NCBI RefSeq assembly: GCF_003611675.1
Contig: NZ_RAWA01000007.1
Span: 1 to 64,000, forward strand
Direction: 5' to 3'
DNA from: Corallococcus sp. CA053C
Lineage (GTDB): Bacteria > Myxococcota > Myxococcia > Myxococcales > Myxococcaceae
DNA: 64,000 bases
Of this stretch, positions 26,504 to 54,893 are shown one piece after another. How positions within the stretch are numbered: the stretch's first letter is position 1; each line of letters opens with the position of its first letter. Made by a program: the position numbers and the translations under genes. A model generated the notes under the pieces. The model was given only the letters and a program-made list of their open reading frames with translations, had not been told where the DNA came from and made no database searches.

Positions 26504-28219
26504 AACAACGAGAACGCCGCCTGGAAAGACGTGGAGCCGCTCCTGGACCAACAGCAGCAGGCGAAGGCCCGGGAGCTCTTCGCCCAGCAGCGCGAGGAAC
26601 GGCTGCAAGCAAACGAGTCGCTGCGCGGCCCCGGCGCGTGCCAGCCAGGGCACTCTTGCGGCGAAGTTGGCGCACAGAAATAAACGGAGGGGCTTCCTCG
26701 GGCTGAGTCGACGTGTCTTGCCATTCTCACCAGCGTCCGGGCCAGCTCCACAGCCGCTGTCTTCTGCCGTCACCTGGGCGGCTCGCGCGGTGGCGACTCC
26801 GCCCGGGCCATCACCGTGGGGAAAGCGTGCCCTGCGGCCCCACACGGATGCTGTCCACCCACGCCTTGGACCGGCTGAGATTGCTGGTGCTGGTGTCCGT
26901 GACGGTGACGACGAACTTGATGACGACGTTCTTGTTGGCGAACGCCGACAAGTCCAGGTCCGCCCGCTGCGTCCAGTTGGCCTCGGTGAGGGTGCCCAGG
27001 CCGCTCTTCACCGCCGAGTCCACCACCGTGTCCACGCCATCATTGACGATGACGCGGAAGGCGGCCGAGGCGGTGGTGTTGGCGCAGGACAGGTCCAGCT
27101 TGCGCCAGTAGGTCAGCCGGGGGTTGGCCGTCAGCGCCACGCTGACGCTGGCCGTCCGGGTGACGGTGTTGAAGGCCGCGGTGGCCGCTCCGAGGATGGA
27201 CTTGCTGCCCGTGCTGCCCGTCTGGTCGCTGGCGTCCAGCGCCCACGTGGTGAGGCTCCAACCGGCGTTGTCCGGCCCGTTGGCCGAGAAGCCTTCGGTG
27301 AAGCTCGCCGAAGTCCGGGCCACCGTCACCAGCACCGACGCGGAGACGGCCGAGTTGCCCGCCGCGTCGTAGGCACGCGCCTGGAGCGTGTGCGTCCCGG
27401 TGGCGTAGGCGGTGGTGTCCCAGCTGAGCTCGAAGCGCCCGGCCTGCGCCGCCGCCGCCCCCTGCCCCACCACGGCGCCATCGACGAGGAACTCCACCTT
27501 CGTCACGCCCCGGTCATCCGTCGCGTTGGCGGCAAGGGTGACGGCACCCGAGACGGTGGCCCCGGCGGTGGGAGCGGTGAAGCTCACCGTGGGGGCGGTC
27601 GTGTCGGAGGTGCCGCCGGTGACGGTGACCGTGACGGTGCTCGAGGTGGCGGTGTTGCCTGCCGCGTCGTAGGCCCTGGCCACCAGCGCGTGGATGCCAT
27701 TGGCCGCCGTGGCGCTGTTCCAGGTGAACGCGTAGGGCGCGGCCGGGTCGGTGCCTGCCAGCGCGTTGTCGATGAAGAACTCCACCCGCGAGACGCCCAC
27801 GTTGTCCGCGGCGGTGGCGGTCACCTGCACCGCGCCGCTCACGGTGGAGCCGTTGCCCGGCGCCGTGAGACTCACGGTGGGCGCGACCGAATCCGTGTTG
27901 TCGAGGCCGAAGAACTTCGCCACGTACCAGGTGGAGCAGATGTCCGTGTCCAGCACGTATGCGCCCGCCGTGCCGCAGGCCACGGTGGTTCCGGGGAAGT
28001 TGAACGCCGGATCAATGGGCGTGCCGTGCCCCATGCCGGTGAGGGAGTAGGTCTCCACCAGCGCCCTGCCCGCGGCGTCCTTGTAGACCTTGTGGGGGTA
28101 GCCGGCGACCGTCTCGTTGACGTCCTCCGTCAGGTCGATGCCGTGCACCGCGGTCCACTGCTCCACCCCCTCGGTGAGGTTGGTGTTCTTCACGGTGAAG
28201 TCAGAGGTGCCGTGCCAGA
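26495..28219. repeat. Segmental duplication, right copy
   Basis: Nearly identical partner of 18664-20312. This copy contains the intact esterase, which continues beyond 28219 to its start at 28916, and keeps about 98 bp between the Spy-like stop and the esterase stop that the left copy has lost. It is therefore closer to the ancestral arrangement for the esterase, while the left copy retains the intact Spy-like gene. Confidence 0.9.
26504..26683 (+). pseudogene. 3' fragment, copy C of the LTxxQ (Spy-like) lipoprotein gene
   Basis: It encodes NNENAAWKDVEPLLDQQQQA through the shared C-terminus GHSCGEVGAQK and TAA at 26681-26683. It is almost identical to the 3' ends of copies A (14985) and B (18860). 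The signal peptide, LTxxQ segment and Pro-rich loop are replaced by the istA fragment. The break lies at the same GTGGAGAACAAC point where copy A's internal deletion ends, so this position has been a repeated breakpoint. Confidence 0.88.
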
Positions 28220-28916
28220 TGGAGATGCGCGGGTAGGCGCCCGTATAGGTGGGGAATGCGCCTCGCACCAGGTCCCTCCACGCGGTGGGCGTCTTGTCCA
28301 CGCCCGGGCTCATGCAACTGAAGCCGCCCGTCATCGAGGTGGCGCACCCGTACGGAATGCCGGCCATCACCGCGGCGCCGGAGAAGACATCCGGGTAGGT
28401 GGCGGCCATCACGTGCGTCATCGCGCCGCCGGCCGACAGGCCGGTGACGAACACGCGGCTCGGATCAATGGAGTAGGTGGCCTTCATCTGGTCCACCATC
28501 TGCTTGATGGAGAGCGCCTCGCCCTGACCGCGTGCGGTGTCCCCAGGCTCGAACCAGTTGAAGCAACTGGTCGAGTTGTTGCCACTCACCTGCTCCGGAT
28601 AGACGACGTAGAACTTGAGCGACCCGGCCAGCGCGCTCCACCCGGTGTTCGCGTAGGCGGCCGCCGTCTGGGTACAGCCGTGCATCGCGACGACCAGGGG
28701 CGCGTTGGCCGGCATGCTGGCCGGCACGTGCGTCCACATCCTCAGGTTGCCGGGGTTGGTGCCGAAGCTGGTGACCTGCGTCAGCCCGCTCTGGACCTCG
28801 GCGAACGCGGGTGCTTCCCCGGAAGACCCTTCCACCGGCATCCCCAGGGGGTCGCACCCCAGGACAGTCAATGCGAGGAGCCCACAGCAAAGACGTCCAA
28901 AGCGCTGACCGTGCAT
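26811..28916 (-). CDS. PHB-depolymerase-family esterase lipoprotein with Ig-like domains
   Basis: 701 residues from the ATG at 28916, chosen over the longer frame because GGGAGGG lies six bases upstream and a lipoprotein signal follows (lipobox TVLGC, Cys21). Residues about 45-340 form the alpha/beta-hydrolase domain of PHB depolymerases/feruloyl esterases. They show the oxyanion region PLVVAMHGCTQTAAAY, the nucleophile elbow VTGLSAGGAMTHVMA, WHGTSDFTV for the Asp region and LTGMGHGTPID for the His. Two Ig-like domains follow (about 385-470 and 480-575), then a C-terminal beta-sandwich. It should hydrolyse an extracellular polyester or plant-wall ester while anchored at the cell surface. A truncated duplicate lies at 18889. 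Confidence 0.9.
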   Translation of the reverse strand: MHGQRFGRLCCGLLALTVLGCDPLGMPVEGSSGEAPAFAEVQSGLTQVTSFGTNPGNLRMWTHVPASMPANAPLVVAMHGCTQTAAAYANTGWSALAGSLKFYVVYPEQVSGNNSTSCFNWFEPGDTARGQGEALSIKQMVDQMKATYSIDPSRVFVTGLSAGGAMTHVMAATYPDVFSGAAVMAGIPYGCATSMTGGFSCMSPGVDKTPTAWRDLVRGAFPTYTGAYPRISIWHGTSDFTVKNTNLTEGVEQWTAVHGIDLTEDVNETVAGYPHKVYKDAAGRALVETYSLTGMGHGTPIDPAFNFPGTTVACGTAGAYVLDTDICSTWYVAKFFGLDNTDSVAPTVSLTAPGNGSTVSGAVQVTATAADNVGVSRVEFFIDNALAGTDPAAPYAFTWNSATAANGIHALVARAYDAAGNTATSSTVTVTVTGGTSDTTAPTVSFTAPTAGATVSGAVTLAANATDDRGVTKVEFLVDGAVVGQGAAAAQAGRFELSWDTTAYATGTHTLQARAYDAAGNSAVSASVLVTVARTSASFTEGFSANGPDNAGWSLTTWALDASDQTGSTGSKSILGAATAAFNTVTRTASVSVALTANPRLTYWRKLDLSCANTTASAAFRVIVNDGVDTVVDSAVKSGLGTLTEANWTQRADLDLSAFANKNVVIKFVVTVTDTSTSNLSRSKAWVDSIRVGPQGTLSPR

Positions 28917-29063
28917 GGAAACCCTCCCTGGAAAGAGGGCGCAAGGTATCACCTTGACGGGCGGCGCCAAGATGATTCCTGAATCATGCATCAACTTCTC
29001 CGCATGAGAGCATTTGCGCACTGCGCCGTCCCCGGGGTTCCCAACCGAGAGGCCTCAACTGAA

Positions 29064-29077
29064 ACGTGTGAACACGT
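29064..29077. promoter_or_regulatory. Palindrome ACGTGTGAACACGT in divergent intergenic region
   Basis: A perfect 14-bp dyad (ACGTGT, GA, ACACGT) in the 273-bp gap between the divergent esterase (28916) and the secreted-repeat gene (29190). Position and symmetry suit a dimeric regulator. TTGACTTCCCAGAATACCC at about 29112-29130 could be promoter sequence for the rightward gene. Nothing else was recognised in this gap. Confidence 0.4.
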
Positions 29078-29189
29078 CATGGCCTACCGCGTAACAGGCA
29101 TTTCTTGAAAACTTGACTTCCCAGAATACCCTTCCTCCTCCAGGCTGGGCGGCATGCGCGAGAGGAAGCCGCGCGAGGAGGCCGTGACG

Positions 29190-30407
29190 ATGAGGCACAC
29201 CCGATGGGCAGCGGTCCTGAAGCTGGCGCTGGTGCTGGGGACGCTGGGGTTTTCCCAGGCCGCGCAGGCGCAGGACGTCTTTGACCCGCGCGTCTTCAAC
29301 TGGCTGTTCTACCTGAACAACAACGCGGACCTGATGCGGGCGGGTTACCGGACGCCGCAGCAGGCGATGAACCACTGGCAGGCCAGCGGCATCCGCGAGG
29401 GGCGGCAGGCCGTGTCCAGCTTCCACACGCGCCAGTACCTGGACCTGCACGCGGATGTGCGCGCGGCCTACGGCGCGGGCAACTACACCGGGGCCCTCAA
29501 TCATTATCTGATCTACGGCGCCAACGAGGGCCGTCAGGGCCACTACGCGGGCGGCTACGGCCGCTGGACGGTGGGGAACGACATCATCCGCATCAGCGCC
29601 TCCACGCGCACGGCGGGCGCCATCGACAGCCTGATGTGGAACGGGCGCGAGTTCATCAACTCGTATGACCACGGCCGCCAGCTCCAGACGGCGGTCATCA
29701 TCGATAACCAAGGCGAGTGCTACAACCCGACCCAGGCGGGCAGCAGCAACGACGGGCTCGCGTCCACCACCACCAGCGTGCTGGAGGGCGTCTACACGGA
29801 GCCCTCGCGCCTGGCCGTGCAGAACCTGCCCGCCTACTGGCTCGCCGCGGGGCAGGCGCACCCGTTCCCCTCGGGCAACTGCGTGCGCGCCGTCAACACC
29901 ACGAACGTGTCCGACTACCGGATGAACACCGACGTGCGCGTGGGCTTCGGCGGCATTCGTCACGCCATCGAGTTCATCACCGCCGTGCAGCTTCCGCGGT
30001 ACGCGAGCGCGTTCCAGCTCGAGGGCCCCACGGCCTACCTGTCCGGCGAGTTCTCCTCGTTCTACGCCATGAACTTCGCCACGGGAGGGCTCATCGCGCA
30101 GTCCCCGGCGAACACGGAGCAGGACGAGCCCGTCATCATCTCGCTGCCGGACGGCTCGGCGGCCCTGGGCGTCTGGTCTCCGAACCTCCCGGACGGCGGC
30201 ACGGCGAGCCGCTACGCACGCTTCTCGTTCATCGACGGCGGCAACCCCGCCAACTCCACCACCAAGTGGAGCGCCGTGTTCCGCCGCACCGGCCTGGCGC
30301 CCGGCACCTACTCGTTCCGCAGCTTCCTCTTCGTGGGCAGCCTGGAGAACGTCCGCGTGGCGATGCTCCAGGTGCGCAACCAGTTCCTCACCGGTCAGGC
30401 CCACTGA
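29190..30407 (+). CDS. Secreted protein with NxDL/EGR tandem repeats
   Basis: 405 residues from the ATG at 29190 (AGGAGG about ten bases upstream; an earlier ATG at 29154 would add a charged leader). A signal peptide ends near QAAQAQDV. Residues about 20-110 contain two copies of a roughly 45-residue repeat (FNWLFYLNNNADLMRAGYRT...HWQASGIREGRQ and FHTRQYLDLHADVRAAYGAG...HYLIYGANEGRQ) seen in many secreted bacterial proteins. The remaining 290 residues are a beta-rich domain (IIRISASTRTAGAIDSLMWN, YLSGEFSSFYAMNFATGG) that I cannot assign to an enzyme family. It is followed by a clear terminator hairpin. Confidence 0.72.
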   Translation: MRHTRWAAVLKLALVLGTLGFSQAAQAQDVFDPRVFNWLFYLNNNADLMRAGYRTPQQAMNHWQASGIREGRQAVSSFHTRQYLDLHADVRAAYGAGNYTGALNHYLIYGANEGRQGHYAGGYGRWTVGNDIIRISASTRTAGAIDSLMWNGREFINSYDHGRQLQTAVIIDNQGECYNPTQAGSSNDGLASTTTSVLEGVYTEPSRLAVQNLPAYWLAAGQAHPFPSGNCVRAVNTTNVSDYRMNTDVRVGFGGIRHAIEFITAVQLPRYASAFQLEGPTAYLSGEFSSFYAMNFATGGLIAQSPANTEQDEPVIISLPDGSAALGVWSPNLPDGGTASRYARFSFIDGGNPANSTTKWSAVFRRTGLAPGTYSFRSFLFVGSLENVRVAMLQVRNQFLTGQAH

Positions 30408-30420
30408 CTCCGGCGCGGAA

Positions 30421-30446
30421 GGACGCAGGGTCGCGCTCCTGCGTCC
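30421..30446 (+). terminator. Terminator hairpin after the NxDL-repeat gene
   Basis: GGACGCAGG, eight-base loop, CCTGCGTCC: a perfect 9-bp G/C-rich stem beginning 14 bp after the stop codon at 30407. The T-tract is weak. Confidence 0.7.
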
Positions 30447-30460
30447 CTACCGCGTGCGGC

Positions 30461-30612
30461 TCACTTCACCGCGATGGCGGCAACGCTCCCATTGCTTCGC
30501 GCGATGAACAGGAGGCCATCCTTGCCCATGGCGAGGTATCTCGAAGGAGAGCAGCCGGTAGCCCTGGATGGCGAGGACGTTCCGGGAGCCGCCCAGCACC
30601 GGCGCCGTGGAC
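30461..30612 (-). pseudogene. 3' relic of a beta-propeller protein gene
   Basis: The minus strand ending at TGA 30461-30463 encodes YLAMGKDGLLFIARSNGSVA and AIAVK, a PQQ/WD-like propeller strand and terminus. Just upstream, in another frame, TAPVLGGSRNVLAIQGYRLL continues the same theme, so a frameshift separates the two pieces. No further homologous sequence is present before the next gene. It is a decayed tail of a lost propeller gene. Confidence 0.45.
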
Positions 30613-30618
30613 GCGCGC

Positions 30619-31701
30619 TCAGTACTCTTTCAGGAGTGCGCTGGCCGTCTTCAGGCCGAGCCTCTTGAACAGCGCCGAGAGCTTCGCCTTCGGGATCAGC
30701 TTCTTGGCGGCCGCCTCGACGCGAAGGAGCGAAAAGGCGAGCAGATCGAGCGACGTGAAGGCCGGTGCGACAGTGCCTTCCTCGTGGGCGTAGCGGACGA
30801 CTTCTCCCGTGGTGGTGTCGAGAAGGAACATCTCTCCGGAGCCATCGCTCGCGATGCCGACGTATTTGTCGTCGTTTGCTCCGTACAAGTCATTCTTCTT
30901 GCAGTCGAAGCCATAGGTTTCAAAGTCGAACGCGATGGTCATCACTGGCACGCCACCGCCGGTCACCGCGTCGTCGAGCGCGCGGCCCGCGGGAGCGGCG
31001 CGGACCTTCTCACTGCCAGGCTTCGCCACGCGGCCCGCCTTCGGGAAGAAGCGCGCCGCGTCCGCCGCGAAGTCGCCGCGCTCGATGTAGCCGGACAGGG
31101 CACTCGCCTCGACGTCCTCTCCCCACTCGGCAATCGTGGTGGAGGGGATGTCGAGCGGCGTGCCGTCCTTGGCGAAGTACGCCACGCTCTTCAGCTTGCC
31201 CTTGACGAAGACCGCCGTCAGGCGATGGGGCCATGGCTTGGGAACCTTGAAGACCTTGGCCTGGAGCGTGGTGCCGGCATACTCGAACAGCGCACCGTCG
31301 ACCGGCCCGACCACCCACTCGACGGTGCCGTCGACCGCGCCGTCACGGAGCGGGACCCGCAGCGTGTCCGGGAAGTCGAAGCCGGCGCGGAAGCGCACCT
31401 CGACCAGTGCACCGTCCGCGAACGTCGCGAGCATCGTCTGATTCGGTCCCTTCGGGAGGCCGAGCGCGGCCTGCAGGGCCACGCGCGGCGCGTGCTCGGA
31501 CATCTGGTGGATGGCGAGCGACCACTTGACCTCACCGTCGAGCTTGCCGTTCTTGCGTGGGGCGTCGAGAAGCAGGAGGCCCGACGGATGGATCCACAGG
31601 CGCTCGCGCGCGTCGCTCGGGCCGCCATCTCGCCAGAGGTTGGCGTCGGCATCAAAGGTCGCTTCGGGCGGGACGCCCTTGGGGCGCAGCTCGGTTGTCA
31701 T
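30619..31701 (-). CDS. SMI1/KNR4-like protein with MORN-like N-terminal half
   Basis: 360 residues from the ATG at 31701. An ATG at 31746 would overlap the NRPS stop (ATGA) but has no better Shine-Dalgarno. The N-terminal 200 residues contain repeated short beta segments (KNGKLDGEVKWSLAIHQ, LRDGAVDGTVEWVVGPVDG, KGKLKSVAYFAKDGTPLDIP) like MORN/YwqK-type proteins. The C-terminal part resembles the end of the SMI1/KNR4 (SUKH) fold (MTIAFDFETYGFDCKKNDLY, KYVGIASDGSGEMFLLDTTT, GEVVRYAHEEGT). SUKH proteins often neutralise toxins. It lies 41 bp behind the NRPS gene on the same strand and may be co-transcribed. A link to the NRPS product is not shown. Confidence 0.55.
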   Translation of the reverse strand: MTTELRPKGVPPEATFDADANLWRDGGPSDARERLWIHPSGLLLLDAPRKNGKLDGEVKWSLAIHQMSEHAPRVALQAALGLPKGPNQTMLATFADGALVEVRFRAGFDFPDTLRVPLRDGAVDGTVEWVVGPVDGALFEYAGTTLQAKVFKVPKPWPHRLTAVFVKGKLKSVAYFAKDGTPLDIPSTTIAEWGEDVEASALSGYIERGDFAADAARFFPKAGRVAKPGSEKVRAAPAGRALDDAVTGGGVPVMTIAFDFETYGFDCKKNDLYGANDDKYVGIASDGSGEMFLLDTTTGEVVRYAHEEGTVAPAFTSLDLLAFSLLRVEAAAKKLIPKAKLSALFKRLGLKTASALLKEY

Positions 31702-31742
31702 GGCACCGGACCCTACATAAATCCGGCCGGTGAATGCCTGAC

Positions 31743-52022
<20,280 letters not shown>

Positions 52023-52173
52023 GTCTGCGCAACTTCCTTGAAGACCCGAAACAAATCGGGTGCGCGACCGTAACAGCACCGTCTCACGTGACTCCGATTT
52101 ACAGTGACATCTACACCGCGAGCACAGGGCCTCACGCACGCGGCGCGCGACCCGCGGCACCCCGGCCTGTGTT

Positions 52174-53682
52174 TCAGTAGAAGAGCAGCTCCGGCTGGTC
52201 TGCCTTGACGGTGATGATGTCTCCCGTGGCGCCCGCCTTGGAGGCGTCAGCGCTCAGCGTGGACTTCGTGCCCTCTCCGCCATCGCCCGCGCAAGCGCCG
52301 CCGCCACCGCCGGTCTGGACCAGCGTGGTGGCCGTGCCAGAGACGGCCGACGTGCCCTCGGTGCCACTGTTCACCTGGACGTTGACGGGGTTCACGATGA
52401 CGGGCGTGTTCGCGCTGAGGAACTGGATGATGCCACCGCCGCCACCACCTCCTCCTCCGTACATCTGCCCCGCCACCGGACTGGAGCCATTCCAGCCACG
52501 GGCTCCATTGCCTCCATTGGCGAAGATCCTGCCGTTGGTATCCACGGTGATGGTGCCGCGGGAGATGAGGCTGACGACGCCGCCACCACCACCACCGCCG
52601 CCCGCCACGGGGGTCGGCGCTCCGGCGGGCCGGCTGATGGTGGGAATGCTGTTGTTGATGCCCTGGCGACCGTTCGCGTCGATGTAGCCGCGGATGATGA
52701 TGTTGCCCTTGGCGGCGAGGATGAGCCGCCCGCCACCGTCGCCGCCGAGGATGTCGGAGTTCGTCGTCGAGCGGAACCCGCTCCCGCCCCCCAGGAGGTC
52801 GGCGCGGGAGACCAATGACGTGCGCCCCTTGTCCAGGCCCTTGCCCCCCAGGTAGTTGAAGGAGGCGGACATGGCGATGCCCTTCTGCGACGGGTTGAGG
52901 GTCTGGATCTGGGAGTCGGGGATGACGACGATGCTGCCGCTCGAACCGATGATGATGTCGCCGGTGGCGCGAATCGTCGTCCCACTCGACACGATGAGCA
53001 TGCTGTCGATGGTCACGTTGTGGAACATCAGGTTGGCGCCAGCGGGCTGGGGGAAGTTCCCGCCCTGGAAGGACCGCGTCTGTGCGCCGGAGAAGAGGGT
53101 GAAGTCCCCCGCGGAGCCGTCGCCGTAGGCGAGCGCGAGCGCTCCGGACTCACCCTGGAGACCCTGCGAGCCCGTGTCGCCCTTGAGACCCTGCGGGCCC
53201 GCCGCGCCCACCGCGCCCACCGCGCCCACCGCGCCCGTGTCGCCGGTGTCACCCTTGGGACCCTGGGGCCCCACCGCGCCCACCGCGCCCACCGCGCCCG
53301 TGTCGCCCTTGGGCCCCGGTGCGCCGTTGCAGAGGTACTTCGTGGCCGACGCGTTCACCTCGCCTTCATCCAGCAGATCGCCGTCGCTGTTCCGGTCGAT
53401 GCCGGTCTCCCACTTGACGCCGCCGAAGCCGCAGTTGGCGCCCGCGGGCTCGGGCGTGGTGAGCAGCAAGGCGCTCAGCCCCTGTGGACCTTGTGGCCCT
53501 CCCGCGGAGCCCTCGGGACCTTGAGGGCCCTGGGCACCCGGTGGGCCCTGAGGTCCCGCAGGGCCCTGGGAGCCACCCGAGCCCGTCGAGCCCGTGCAGG
53601 CGGCGACGCCGAGCAGCCCCGCGGCGAGCACGGTTCGCAGCACGTGTGAACGAAGAACCACGGTCGCAACAGGGACGCGCAT
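52174..53682 (-). CDS. Collagen-like, glycine-rich lipoprotein
   Basis: 502 residues from the ATG at 53682 (GGGGG upstream). The lipobox GVAAC is followed by two Gly-X-Y blocks: GPAGPQGPPGAQGPQGPEGS near residues 38-60, and a second of about 60 residues with repeated GAVGAVGAVG and GPKGDTG. Between them is a Cys-containing domain (GANCGFGGVKWETGIDRNSD, GEVNASATKYLCNG), the DUF7151-type module often found with collagen-like regions in myxobacteria. The C-terminal 300 residues are a beta-helix-like region with long Gly tracts (GGGGGGGG twice). It is a likely surface filament or adhesin. It is 152 bp upstream of the NRPS start, same strand; a functional link is not evident. Confidence 0.82.
   Translation of the reverse strand: MRVPVATVVLRSHVLRTVLAAGLLGVAACTGSTGSGGSQGPAGPQGPPGAQGPQGPEGSAGGPQGPQGLSALLLTTPEPAGANCGFGGVKWETGIDRNSDGDLLDEGEVNASATKYLCNGAPGPKGDTGAVGAVGAVGPQGPKGDTGDTGAVGAVGAVGAAGPQGLKGDTGSQGLQGESGALALAYGDGSAGDFTLFSGAQTRSFQGGNFPQPAGANLMFHNVTIDSMLIVSSGTTIRATGDIIIGSSGSIVVIPDSQIQTLNPSQKGIAMSASFNYLGGKGLDKGRTSLVSRADLLGGGSGFRSTTNSDILGGDGGGRLILAAKGNIIIRGYIDANGRQGINNSIPTISRPAGAPTPVAGGGGGGGGVVSLISRGTITVDTNGRIFANGGNGARGWNGSSPVAGQMYGGGGGGGGGIIQFLSANTPVIVNPVNVQVNSGTEGTSAVSGTATTLVQTGGGGGACAGDGGEGTKSTLSADASKAGATGDIITVKADQPELLFY
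53203..53306. repeat. Tandem 9-bp repeats in the collagen-like gene
   Basis: Two arrays of the unit GCGCCCACC (antisense of codons for Gly-Ala-Val) are each followed by GCGCCCGTGTCGCC, separated by about 25 bp. They encode the GAVGAVGAVG stretches of the Gly-X-Y region and are prone to length changes by slippage. Confidence 0.75.
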
Positions 53683-53843
53683 GACAACCCCCAGGAGAAG
53701 AAAGACGCGTGCGGTCCGGGAGCGGTCCCCTGACGGCACGAGGCAACCGGGTGCGGAGCCGCGCACACCGGGGGAAGGCAAGCGAGCATTCTGGCCCCAG
53801 GGGCCTGCCGTTCGCCAGTGGACTCGGGTGCTCGCAGATGCTC

Positions 53844-54755
53844 CTACACTCCGTTCCGGCGCGGCGCGGGCGGCAGGAAGCGCTCGAAGGCGTGAAGGCA
53901 GAACTCCGCGAAGGCCCGCACCTTCGCGGGGATGAGCCGGCGGTGGGGATGGACGAGGAAGATGCTGCGTCCCACCACCGGTGTCTCCGGGAGCAGGGCC
54001 ACCAGCGAGCCCGCGCGCAGGTCGTCCAGCACCAGGTACGCCGGCAGGTTCGCGATGCCCCGTCCCTGGAGCGCGGCGTGTCGCAGGACCAGGTTGTTGT
54101 TGGACTGGAAGGGCCCGGACACGCGCAGCTCGCGCCGTCCTCCGGGGCCTTCGAGCTGCCATTCCAGCGGAGCGTGGCTGCGCTTGAAGACAAGACAGTC
54201 ATGGTCCGCGAGGTCCTCCGGGGTGCGTGGCGTCCCGCGCCGCTGGAGATAGGCGGGGCTCGCGCACAGGAGGCGCTGCTCCGGAGCGAGCCGCCGCACC
54301 ACGAGCGTGCTGTCCTCCAGCGTGTCCGCGATGCGGATCGCCACGTCGAAGCCCTCCTCCACCAGGTCCACCAGCCGGTCGCTGGCGTCCAGGTCCACGC
54401 GCACATCGGGGAAGGCGTCCTGGAACGCGGCGGCCATGGCTCCGACGTGGACCTCCCCGAGCACCGCGGGCGCGGAGATGCGCAGCAGGCCCCGGGGCCG
54501 CGCATCCAGGGCCGTCACCGACAGCGTGGCGTCCTCCAGTTCCGCCAGCACCCGGCGGCAGTGCTGGTAGAAGACGCTGCCCGCCTCCGTGAGGCTCACG
54601 TGGTGCGTGGTCCGCCGGAGCAGCCGGGCACCCAGGCGCGCCTCCAGGTGGGCCACCTGCTTGCTGACCGCGGAAGGCGTCACGCCCAGCCGGCGCGCGG
54701 CCGCGGAGAAGCCGCCGTCCTCCACGGCCCGCACGAAGGCGTGCAGGGGCATCAT
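53844..54755 (-). CDS. LysR-family transcriptional regulator (CrgA/YhjC-like)
   Basis: 303 residues from the ATG at 54755; the in-frame extension upstream to 55874 is not credible because it covers the divergent gene. The HTH is at residues about 3-60 (MPLHAFVRAVEDGGFSAAAR, LGVTPSAVSKQVAHLEARLG) and the effector-binding domain follows (LLRISAPAVLGEVHVGAMAA, GFDVAIRIADTLEDSTLVVR, GRGIANLPAYLVLDDLRAGS). It is divergent from the DoxX gene, with 138 bp between starts, so it probably controls the DoxX/deacetylase pair and itself. Confidence 0.9.
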   Translation of the reverse strand: MMPLHAFVRAVEDGGFSAAARRLGVTPSAVSKQVAHLEARLGARLLRRTTHHVSLTEAGSVFYQHCRRVLAELEDATLSVTALDARPRGLLRISAPAVLGEVHVGAMAAAFQDAFPDVRVDLDASDRLVDLVEEGFDVAIRIADTLEDSTLVVRRLAPEQRLLCASPAYLQRRGTPRTPEDLADHDCLVFKRSHAPLEWQLEGPGGRRELRVSGPFQSNNNLVLRHAALQGRGIANLPAYLVLDDLRAGSLVALLPETPVVGRSIFLVHPHRRLIPAKVRAFAEFCLHAFERFLPPAPRRNGV

Positions 54756-54893
54756 CTCGTCGAAGAGCAGGGGGTTCGTTCTTTTCCGCGGGGGCACAGG
54801 CGTCGTTCCTCGGGGCCACGTTCCCAATCCCGGCCTCCGGGCGCAAGACAAGGGCCTCGGGACGTGAACCGCGTCCCCGGAGGAGTCGAACCC

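Noticed and set aside
26159..26683. Single 174-residue HTH protein
   Set aside because: The frame is a fusion of the istA N-terminus and the Spy-like 3' end; each half is identifiable separately, so it was split into two relics.
52023..52160. 46-codon N-terminal extension of the NRPS
   Set aside because: Cys/Arg-rich and unlike NRPS N-termini; the ATG at 52022 begins a normal short leader before C1.
53203..53306. CRISPR-like repeat array
   Set aside because: The repeats are 9-bp coding units for Gly-Ala-Val without spacers of constant length; no cas genes are present.
53683..54162. N-terminal extension of the collagen-like gene
   Set aside because: It would remove the lipoprotein signal from the N-terminus and overlap the LysR gene; the ATG at 53682 fits the lipobox.
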